DNA of 7,864 nt from Deltaproteobacteria bacterium. GTDB taxonomy: Bacteria > Myxococcota_A > UBA796 > GCA-2862545. The position numbers were made by a program, and so were the translations under genes. The stretch is from assembly GCA_019307545.1 (NCBI GenBank), contig JAFDJI010000471.1, forward strand, positions 1 to 7,864, in the 5' to 3' direction. Below the pieces are notes generated by a model, which ran no database searches, was not told the origin of the DNA, and saw nothing but the letters and a program-made list of their open reading frames with translations. Positions 1-5,310 of the stretch are shown here, in pieces; within the stretch, counting starts at the first letter, position 1, and the number at the start of each line of letters is the position of its first letter.

Positions 1-1
1 C

Positions 2-346
2 GCGGTGATGGATGGCCAAATCGGCAACTTCCACGCCTTCAAGCTCCGGCTGCTCATGGTGGTGCAACCGACCTCCGAATCCGGCGTCGTGACCGGCGAT
101 GTGTGGACGTCCTGGGTGGACGACGGACCCCGTCCAGGGGACCTCGCGGCCCGACTGGGCTGGCCCCTGGCGCAGATCACCACCATCGAGGCCTATCGCG
201 ACCAGGACACCGTGCTCTGCTTCCCCACCCTCGCGGAGTTGCGCGGAGTGGCGGAGGAACGCTTCGAGGAGTTGGGGTGCGAGGTGCCGCCCTACGAGCT
301 CGGAGAGCGGTGCCCCACCCTGGTGCTGGCGCCGCGCGAAACGTAG
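2..346 (+). CDS. Partial CDS: C-terminal part of a probable class I SAM-dependent methyltransferase
   Basis: The frame is open from the left edge of the window to a TAG at 344-346, so this is the 3' end of a gene starting upstream. The GTG at 5 and ATG at 8 are internal codons, not convincing starts. About 114 residues are visible. The last 45 or so read FPTLAELRGVAEERFEEL, then PPYELGERCPTLVLAPRE. That resembles the end of many Rossmann-fold methyltransferases, where a final beta hairpin (YELGERCP...) closes the sheet. An early IGNFHAFKLR segment would fit the region after the SAM-binding core. The SAM-binding glycine motif itself would lie outside the window, so the family call rests on the tail alone. 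It is followed by about 140 bp before the ABC permease on the same strand, so co-transcription is possible but not shown. Confidence 0.5.
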   Translation, partial: AVMDGQIGNFHAFKLRLLMVVQPTSESGVVTGDVWTSWVDDGPRPGDLAARLGWPLAQITTIEAYRDQDTVLCFPTLAELRGVAEERFEELGCEVPPYELGERCPTLVLAPRET

Positions 347-409
347 GGGCTCACTGCGTTGGCCACCATGAACCGCGACCTCACGGCGGTGATACCAGGC
401 CCATTCTCA

Positions 410-430
410 CCCGTTCACGGGTTCCCGTGA
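410..430. promoter_or_regulatory. Nested inverted repeats upstream of the ABC operon (possible operator)
   Basis: TCACGGGTTCCCGTGA at 415-430 is a perfect inverted repeat (7-bp arms, TT centre). Overlapping it, CCCGT-TC-ACGGG at 410-421 is a second perfect inverted repeat (5-bp arms, 2-nt centre). Together they give three alternating half-sites, CCCGT / ACGGG / CCCGT. The repeat ends 16 bp before the ATG at 446 and about 58 bp before the preferred start at 488. Short, near-loopless palindromes like this are typical of dimeric repressor operators. The lack of a T-tract argues against an intrinsic terminator. I could not identify convincing -35/-10 boxes around it, so operator is an inference. 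Confidence 0.35.
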
Positions 431-487
431 GAAAGGCCCTGGGTCATGGTGAATATGGACTACGGTCCGGTCGCGATTGGGGGTCCG

Positions 488-1720
488 ATGTTCGTCCTCG
501 CCCGCATCGGTTGGCGGAACCTGTGGCGCCACCGGCGGCGCACCCTGATCACCGCGGGCGCGATGGCCTTCGGGCTCGGGTTCTGCATGGCCGTGGTCGC
601 GCTGGTCGACGGAGTGTACGCGGACCTGTTCGATCTCGCCATCACCGAGAACCTCGGGCACGCCCAGGTCCACGACCCCGAGTACCCGAAGAAGCGGGCG
701 ATGTGGGAGACGGTGCCCGACGGCGACGCCACCTTGGCCGATATCGAGGGCCTGACCGAGGTCAACCGGGCCGCCGCGCGCCTCTTCGGCTACGCCCTGC
801 TCGGCTTCGGGGACAACGCCTCGGGATCCCAGCTGATCGGCATCGACCCGGAGCGAGAGACCCGGATGACCCTGCTCGAGGACAAGGTCGTGCGGGGCCA
901 CTACCTCGGCGATGACCCGGCGCGGGAGGTCATCCTCGGGTTCCAACTCGCCGAACGCCTCGAGGTGGGTCTCGGAGACGAAGTGGTCGCGGTGACCCAG
1001 GCCGCGGACGGCTCCATCGGCAATGAGCTGTACACCGTGGTGGGCGTCTTCGAGACGGGCTCGGTGATCAAGGACCGCTCCGCCGCGTTCCTCCACCTCG
1101 CCGACCTGCAGGACCTCCTGGTCCTCCCGGGACAGGTGCACGAGATCGCCTTCGTGGCGGGCGAAAAGGAAGGGATCGAGCCCATGCTGGCCGCGGCGGG
1201 GCCGGTGATGGAGGGGCGAGGTCTGCTGCTGCGCTCCTGGCGAGAGGTGAACCCCCAGATGGCCCAGATGATGGAGATGGCCGATGCCAGCTCGATGATC
1301 CTCCTCATCATCATCTTCGGGGTGGCATCCCTCGGGGTGCTCAACACCATGCTGATGTCGGTCTTCGAGCGCACAAAGGAGCTGGGGGTGATCCGGTCGC
1401 TGGGTCTCACCCCGTGGCAGTTGGTCAAGCTGGTGTTCTGGGAGACCGCCGCGCTCACCTGTGTGGCGGTCCTGGCCGGCGTGCCGCTGGGGCTCGCCCT
1501 CGACGCGTACCTCATCTTCCACGGCCTCGACCTGACCTCGGTGATGGAGGGCACCAGCGTCGTCGGGGTCACCTGGAACCCACTCATGATGGGGAAATTC
1601 GATGGGGGCAAGGTCATCACCGTCATCGTCGGGCTGTTCGTCATCTCGTTCCTGGCGGCCATCTGGCCCGCCATACGGGCGGCGCGGCTCAAGCCGGTCG
1701 AAGCCATGCGGTTGGAGTAG
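488..1720 (+). CDS. ABC transporter permease, FtsX/MacB-PCD type (first of pair)
   Basis: Inner-membrane permease half of a MacB/LolCDE-type ABC transporter, 410 aa from the preferred ATG at 488. Order: cytoplasmic amphipathic start with ARIGWRNLWRHRRR (residues 5-18), TM1 about 19-41, a large periplasmic MacB-PCD-like domain about 45-260, then the FtsX domain with TM2 about 268-291, TM3 about 319-342 and TM4 about 376-397. The FERTKELGVIRSLG segment (293-306) after TM2 is the usual FtsX-family cytoplasmic coupling region. The protein ends in the typical AARLKPVEAMRLE. An in-frame ATG at 446 would add 14 residues and has AGAAAGG nine bases upstream. I prefer 488 because family members usually begin a few residues before the 'RNLWRHRRR' helix, but the start is undecided. 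The stop is 4 bp before the second permease. It probably dimerises with that paralogue and uses the ATPase at 2977. The substrate is not readable from sequence; LolC/LolE-like lipoprotein release is one option. Confidence 0.9.
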   Translation: MFVLARIGWRNLWRHRRRTLITAGAMAFGLGFCMAVVALVDGVYADLFDLAITENLGHAQVHDPEYPKKRAMWETVPDGDATLADIEGLTEVNRAAARLFGYALLGFGDNASGSQLIGIDPERETRMTLLEDKVVRGHYLGDDPAREVILGFQLAERLEVGLGDEVVAVTQAADGSIGNELYTVVGVFETGSVIKDRSAAFLHLADLQDLLVLPGQVHEIAFVAGEKEGIEPMLAAAGPVMEGRGLLLRSWREVNPQMAQMMEMADASSMILLIIIFGVASLGVLNTMLMSVFERTKELGVIRSLGLTPWQLVKLVFWETAALTCVAVLAGVPLGLALDAYLIFHGLDLTSVMEGTSVVGVTWNPLMMGKFDGGKVITVIVGLFVISFLAAIWPAIRAARLKPVEAMRLE

Positions 1721-1724
1721 GGCG

Positions 1725-2954
1725 ATGTCGGTACTCTTCAAGATCGCACTGCGAAACCTGTGGAGACACAAGCGCCGGTCCATCATCACCGGGGCCGCCA
1801 TCTCACTCGGCCTGGGAATGTTGATGTTCTCCTCGGGCGGCACCGACGGGATGACCAACAACATGGTCGAGAAGGGCACCGGCTCCGCCGCGGGGCACGT
1901 GGTGATCCAGGGCCCCGGCTGGCAGGAATCCCGGGACATGGAGATCGTGGTCCCCGACTCGCCTGCGGTCGCCGCGAAGCTCGCCGACACCCTGCCCGAG
2001 GCGACCATCGTGCAGCGGGTATGGTTCGAGGGGCTGCTCACCTCCCCGTCCGGCGCGATGGGGGCTGGCCTCACCGGCGTCCAGCCGGGGCCGGAGAGCC
2101 TGGTCAACGACATCGACGACAAGATCGTGGAGGGCGCGTACCTGGAGGGGCCGGGAGAGGGAATCGTCCTCGGTCGAACCCTCGCGGAGAGCCTGGACGT
2201 GGGCATCGGCGACAAGGTGGTGCTGATGTCCCAGAACGGCGGTGAGATCCAGAACCGCCTGTTCCGGGTGCGGGGGATCTTCGCCATCGGAATCGAGGAG
2301 ATCGACGGCTTCTACGCCCAGATCCCCCTGGGCGCCGCCCAGGAGATGCTGGGGCTGGGCACGGGCGTGAACCAGGTGTCCGCACACCTCCCCAGCGCCC
2401 GCGACACCGAGCGCGCAACCCTAGCAGCGCGGGAGGCCTTCGCGGGCCAGGACCTCGACGTGCTCGCCTGGCAGGAGGCCCTGCCCGAGCTGGCGGAGTA
2501 CGTCGCCTCCGAGCAGGGCGAGATCTACGTGATGTACTCCATCATCTTCGTGATGGTGGCGCTGGGCATCCTGAACACGGTGCTGATGAGCGTGTTCGAG
2601 CGAATGCGGGAGTTCGGGGTGATGCTCTCCGTGGGCACCAGCCCGAGCCGGCTGGCGCGACTGGTGCTGATCGAGGCCTCGCTGCTCGGGGTGTTCGCCG
2701 TCGCTGCCGGAATCGGGATCGGGCTGCTGGCCAACTGGCCCCTGGCGACCCACGGCCTCGACATGAGCGCCCTGACCGGGGGGACCGTCGAGGTGGCGGG
2801 GTTCGCCCTCGACATGGTCATCTACTCCGACCTCGACCCCGTCAAGGTGGTCTGGTATGCCATCGCGGTCTGGCTGATGACCCTGCTTTCCGCCGTATAC
2901 CCGGCCTACAAGGCCGCGACCCTCAAGCCCATCGAGTGCCTCCAGCACCGCTGA
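1725..2954 (+). CDS. ABC transporter permease, FtsX/MacB-PCD type (second of pair)
   Basis: Second inner-membrane permease of the operon, 409 aa. The start is ATG 1725, with GGAG at 1714-1717 inside the end of the previous gene and a 7-base spacer. The frame is open further upstream, but that extension only overlaps the first permease out of frame. It is paralogous to the first permease: the N-terminus IALRNLWRHKRR matches IGWRNLWRHRRR, TM1 is about 19-38, a periplasmic MacB-PCD-like domain spans about 40-262, and TM2 (267-290), TM3 (314-336) and TM4 (374-393) form the FtsX domain. The FERMREFGVMLSVG motif is at 291-304, and the end AATLKPIECLQHR is typical. Two different permeases with one ATPase match the LolC/LolE/LolD arrangement rather than homodimeric MacB, where the ATPase is fused. 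The 4-bp gap upstream and 22-bp gap downstream support one transcript. Confidence 0.92.
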   Translation: MSVLFKIALRNLWRHKRRSIITGAAISLGLGMLMFSSGGTDGMTNNMVEKGTGSAAGHVVIQGPGWQESRDMEIVVPDSPAVAAKLADTLPEATIVQRVWFEGLLTSPSGAMGAGLTGVQPGPESLVNDIDDKIVEGAYLEGPGEGIVLGRTLAESLDVGIGDKVVLMSQNGGEIQNRLFRVRGIFAIGIEEIDGFYAQIPLGAAQEMLGLGTGVNQVSAHLPSARDTERATLAAREAFAGQDLDVLAWQEALPELAEYVASEQGEIYVMYSIIFVMVALGILNTVLMSVFERMREFGVMLSVGTSPSRLARLVLIEASLLGVFAVAAGIGIGLLANWPLATHGLDMSALTGGTVEVAGFALDMVIYSDLDPVKVVWYAIAVWLMTLLSAVYPAYKAATLKPIECLQHR

Positions 2955-2976
2955 ACCCCTCGACCGAGGTGTGCCC

Positions 2977-3660
2977 ATGGCCATCGTCACCACCGAAAAG
3001 CTCACCAAGGAATACCAGCAGGGCAGCTACGTGGTGCATGCCCTACGCGGGATCGACCTCACCATCGACAACGGCGAGTTCACCGCGCTCATGGGGCCGT
3101 CCGGCTCGGGCAAGACCACCCTGCTGAACCTCATCGGTGGCCTGGATGCGCCCACCTCCGGCAAGGTCATCGTCGCCGGCAAGGACCTCGGGGCCCTGGG
3201 CGGCAGCGGCCGCTCCAAGATGCGCCTGCACCAACTCGGCTTCGTGTTCCAGGCCTACAATCTGATCCCGGTGCTCAACGCCTACGAGAACGCAGAGTTC
3301 GTGTTGCTGATGCGGGGCGTGCCCGCGGCGGAGCGGCGGGAGCGGGTGATGAAGGTGCTGAAGGAGGTGGGGCTGGAGGGGCTGGAGCGCCGCCGACCCC
3401 ACGAGCTTTCCGGTGGGCAGCAGCAGCGGGTCGCGGTGGCACGCGCGATCGTCGGGGAGCCCTCGCTGGTGCTGGCGGACGAGCCCACCGCTAACCTGGA
3501 CACCAAGACCGGCTACGCCCTGCTCGACACGATGCTGGAGCTGAACGAACGGCGCGGGATCACGTTTGTGTTCGCGACCCACGACCCGAAGGTGATGGCG
3601 AAGGCCAAGCGGGTGGTGTCGCTGGTCGACGGGAAGATCAACGGGGACAACAGCAAGTAG
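2977..3660 (+). CDS. ABC transporter ATP-binding protein (LolD/MacB-like)
   Basis: Cytoplasmic ATPase that energises the two upstream permeases, 227 aa, the normal length for LolD/FtsE-class subunits. All nucleotide-binding motifs are intact: Walker A GPSGSGKTT (40-48), Q-loop Gln92 in FVFQAYNLIP, ABC signature LSGGQQQR (144-151), Walker B LVLADEP with the catalytic Glu169, D-loop NLD (173-175) and the switch His202 in FATHDP. Start choice: GAGG at 2966-2969 lies 7 bases before ATG 2977 but only 1 base before an in-frame GTG at 2971, so ATG is favoured. It is the last gene of the operon and stops 33 bp before the inverted repeat array. No periplasmic adaptor or outer-membrane channel gene is visible, so whether this exports a substrate or releases lipoproteins cannot be settled here. 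Confidence 0.95.
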   Translation: MAIVTTEKLTKEYQQGSYVVHALRGIDLTIDNGEFTALMGPSGSGKTTLLNLIGGLDAPTSGKVIVAGKDLGALGGSGRSKMRLHQLGFVFQAYNLIPVLNAYENAEFVLLMRGVPAAERRERVMKVLKEVGLEGLERRRPHELSGGQQQRVAVARAIVGEPSLVLADEPTANLDTKTGYALLDTMLELNERRGITFVFATHDPKVMAKAKRVVSLVDGKINGDNSK

Positions 3661-3692
3661 TCCCGGCCCGTCCCTGGTTCAGCGCTCCCCTC

Positions 3693-3844
3693 GGCGGAGT
3701 CCCCTCGAAGTTACCTTCCGACCGGCGGAGTCCCCTCGAAGTTACCTTCCGACCGGCGGAGTCCCTTCGAAGTTACCTTCCGGCTGGCGGAGTCCCTTCG
3801 AAGTTACCTTCCGACAGGCGGAGTCCCTTCGAAGTTACCTTCTG
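3693..3844 (+). repeat. Forward block: five tandem 31-bp units
   Basis: Five units start at 3693, 3724, 3755, 3786 and 3817, each exactly 31 bp after the last. Each has a GGCGGAG box, a 6-nt linker (TCCCCT or TCCCTT), the invariant 10-mer CGAAGTTACC, then an 8-nt tail usually starting TTCCG. Units 1 and 2 are identical over all 31 bp; unit 3 differs from them at three positions. The last unit's tail diverges (TTCTG) where the array turns round. Within each unit GAAG-TTAC-CTTC is a small inverted repeat. There are no unique spacers, so this is not a CRISPR. The 31-bp period is not a multiple of three, so no repeated peptide is encoded. High identity among units 1 and 2 suggests recent duplication. 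Confidence 0.93.
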
Positions 3845-3999
3845 GGTAACTTCGGCCCTGCTCCGCCCGCTAAAAGGTAACTTCGACCCAACTCCGCCCG
3901 CTAAAAGGTAACTTCGGCCCTGCTCCCCCCGCCAAATGGTAACTTCGAGCCTGCTCCGCCCGCTAAAGGGTAACTTCGGCCCTGCTCCCCCCGCTCGGG
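3845..3999 (-). repeat. Inverted block: five tandem 31-bp units in opposite orientation
   Basis: Five inverted units start (read on +) at GGTAACTTCG 3845, 3876, 3907, 3938 and 3969, again with an exact 31-bp period. GGTAACTTCG is the exact complement of the forward core CGAAGTTACC and is invariant in all five. The second box is CTCCGCC in three units and CTCCCCC in units 3 and 5. The linker between boxes (GCCCTG, ACCCAA, GCCCTG, AGCCTG, GCCCTG) is conserved here but is not the complement of the forward linker. Tails are CGCTAAAA-like. The block is more diverged than the forward one, so it is either older or under different constraint. It ends 19 bp before the stop codon of the converging - strand gene. 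Confidence 0.92.
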
Positions 4000-4018
4000 A
4001 GGGCCACCAAGCGCAGCG

Positions 4019-4512
4019 CTACCCCGCCCGCCCCTGAGCCCCCAGCTGGGCCCGGAGGTCCGCGAGCTGCTGGATCAGCTCGTCCAGCAACGTCAGCAGC
4101 CGTTGGCGCTCGTCCCCGGTGATCGATTCCCCGCCCGGCGAAGTCGGGGACCAAGCCTCGACCACCGCGGCCTGCAGTCGCCCCAAGGTGACCCCCAACA
4201 TGAGGAGCAGCTCGGTCAGCTTCCTCCCCTCGGGGGCTGCCTCCGGGAGGCGCACCGGGGCGCAGTTCGCGGCGCGCAGGTGGCACCGAAGACCAGGTCG
4301 GGCCGCCCGGTGAACTGGGCCAGCAGCGGGAGGACGTCCGCGGGGAGGTGGGACCGACCGGCGATCCAATGAGAGACCAGGGTACGGTCGATCTTGATCC
4401 GCCGCTCCTCCAGGAACGCCACGAAGGCCGCCACCTTGAATTCGCCTCGCTCGCGGAGCCCTTGGAGCATCGACTGGCTCCAGGGACCATAGGGGCGCTT
4501 CACCGAAGCCAT
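4019..4512 (-). pseudogene. Phage-CII-like DNA-binding regulator, interrupted by a frameshift
   Basis: The start is ATG at 4512-4510, with GGGAG six bases upstream. The first reading frame gives about 77 sensible residues ending DLVFGA, then degenerates into R/P/S-rich translation and stops at 4216. The neighbouring frame carries the expected continuation (RLPEAAPEGRKLTELLLMLG, then ITGDERQRLLTLLDELIQQLADLRAQL) to a TAG at 4021-4019. Joining them near 4270-4287 gives about 164 aa. The join needs one extra base, or a -1 slip; no slippery heptamer is evident there. The N-terminal half has a helix-turn-helix-like DRTLVSHWIAGRSHLPADVLPLLAQFTG (42-69), which resembles the phage regulatory protein CII / XRE-like families. 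The C-terminal half looks helical, probably for oligomerisation. The ATG overlaps the preceding gene's TGA (TGATG), implying translational coupling. Both halves remain clean, so the shift may be recent or an assembly or sequencing error. Confidence 0.6.
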
Positions 4513-5198
4513 CAGCCGCTCCCGTCGCCGGAGGTCTCGACGGTCGTATCGCCTTCACCGCCCGGCGCCCCCTCGGCTGGCGTCGGCTCCTGAGCCTTGG
4601 AATCGCCACGTGAGAACCAACCCTTGATCGAAGTGAACAGGCCGCCGGACCTGCGCTTGGGTGGCTCCTCCCGCCCACATGCGATCTTCGTCGTGTAGTT
4701 CTCGGGGTCCATGTCGGCCATCAGCGCCAGGGCCTCATCGAAACCCCGAGGCGGCGTGTGCCCTTGCTCCACGCCCCAGCGATGGCCCTCGTGGACCACC
4801 TTCGCCACCAGGCCCGGATCAGCCTCGACCATGGCCTCCGGTTCGGAGCGACGGCCCACCTCGGCGAGGATTCGGCTCTCGTTGTAGGAGGTGCCGGACT
4901 TCACCGCGATCACTCCCCGCTCGGCGAGATCGACCTCGAAGAAGGCCGCCGCGATCCGGCCGTCGGCCCGGTGCCGGGTGAAGGCCGCGTGGACGTGGGC
5001 CCCCCGCTCGGACCAGTTCGCGCTCAGGTAGGCGGTGCCGGTGGTCCAGCCTGCTGCCGTCGCGAGCGGGGCTCCCCGCCGCTCCCGGGGGTCGTCGAGC
5101 CCCTGCCGCGACGCTTTCCCCTCCCGGCGTTTCGCCTTCTGCTTGGCCTTCTGCTTCTCCAGCTTCTGCTGGCGACGGCGCTCGCGCTTGGTGCTCAT
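4512..5198 (-). CDS. Lysine/arginine-rich conserved hypothetical protein
   Basis: 228 aa; ATG at 5198-5196 with GGAG (5208-5205) six bases upstream. Residues 3-32 are almost entirely K/R/Q/E (KRERRRQQKLEKQKAKQ...), a basic helical N-terminus that could bind nucleic acid or form a coiled coil. The core, about 65-180, contains ADGRIAAAFFEVDLAERGVIAVKSG (78-102) and DPGLVAKVVHEGHRWGVEQGHTPPRGFDEALALMADMDPENY (127-168), then a CG (174-175). From memory this matches the pattern of an uncharacterised bacterial family with a basic N-terminus, 'LPDGRLAVGVFLVDxxxLGVKD', 'DPALAxKIVxxAxxYAxxLGFxPHxDY' and a late 'G.dGKP'. No enzyme motif is apparent. The C-terminal 40 residues are low-complexity (G/E/P/S/T). 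It overlaps the CII-like regulator by one base and is divergent from the aldehyde dehydrogenase. Confidence 0.75.
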   Translation of the reverse strand: MSTKRERRRQQKLEKQKAKQKAKRREGKASRQGLDDPRERRGAPLATAAGWTTGTAYLSANWSERGAHVHAAFTRHRADGRIAAAFFEVDLAERGVIAVKSGTSYNESRILAEVGRRSEPEAMVEADPGLVAKVVHEGHRWGVEQGHTPPRGFDEALALMADMDPENYTTKIACGREEPPKRRSGGLFTSIKGWFSRGDSKAQEPTPAEGAPGGEGDTTVETSGDGSG

Positions 5199-5310
5199 GG
5201 TCGACTCCGCGAACCCCGGTAACCCGCGCGCAGGTGGGTCAGCCGGTTCGGGAGCCGCCCACGCCCGTGGGGGTTATGAACGCCCCCTTTGAATTGGGAG
5301 GGATTGGACC
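5199..5310. promoter_or_regulatory. Divergent promoter region between the hypothetical and amaB-like genes
   Basis: This 112-bp gap separates the start codons of two divergent genes, so it should hold promoters for both. It contains an inverted repeat CCCAC-GCCC-GTGGG (5258-5271), and an overlapping GGGGG (5269-5273) that can pair with CCCCC (5283-5287) across an AT-richer TTATGAACG. The two stems share GGG bases and would be mutually exclusive. The Shine-Dalgarno of the dehydrogenase, GGGAGG (5296-5301), lies just downstream. I do not see well-spaced sigma-70 boxes, so promoter positions are not called. Confidence 0.4.

Larger units (their letters stand above)
3693..3999. repeat. Mirror-symmetric 5+5 inverted array filling a convergent intergenic region
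   Basis: The forward and inverted blocks are arranged around an axis at about 3842. Positions x and 7684-x pair, so each forward core faces an inverted core (3830-3839 with 3845-3854, 3799-3808 with 3876-3885, and so on to 3706-3715 with 3969-3978). The central pair is a perfect 10-bp stem with a 5-nt TTCTG loop. Outward, 7-bp box stems and 10-bp core stems alternate, separated by non-complementary linkers. A transcript of either strand could fold into one rod about 150 nt per arm; as DNA it could be an array of protein-binding sites or a cruciform. It lies between the 3' ends of two converging transcription units, so a bidirectional terminator or mRNA 3'-end stabiliser is plausible. The rest of the 3661-4018 gap shows nothing recognisable. 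Confidence 0.85.

Noticed and set aside
250..256. A GGCGGAG box inside the methyltransferase tail, matching the array's first box.
   Set aside because: No CGAAGTTACC core follows at the expected spacing. A 7-mer of this composition is expected by chance.
1602..1724. N-terminal extension of the second permease to an upstream ATG at 1602.
   Set aside because: The extra 41 residues are S/R/G/P-rich and overlap the real C-terminus of the first permease in another frame. ATG 1725 has a good Shine-Dalgarno and the family-typical N-terminus.
407..2287. A 626-codon open frame on the - strand opposite the two permeases.
   Set aside because: Low-complexity H/R/P/E-rich translation, antisense to clear FtsX-family genes. 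It is a GC-driven shadow.
3693..3999. CRISPR array.
   Set aside because: The period is 31 bp including the spacer-like part, nearly the whole unit is conserved, there are no unique spacers, and orientation flips halfway. No cas genes are visible.
3661..4018. Standard Rho-independent terminator for the ABC operon.
   Set aside because: The central stem is strong but is not followed by a U-tract on either strand, and the structure is far larger than an intrinsic terminator. A 3'-end role is kept as a hypothesis only.
4270..4290. Programmed -1 ribosomal frameshift in the CII-like gene.
   Set aside because: There is no X-XXY-YYZ slippery heptamer on the coding strand at the junction, so an indel or sequence error is more likely.
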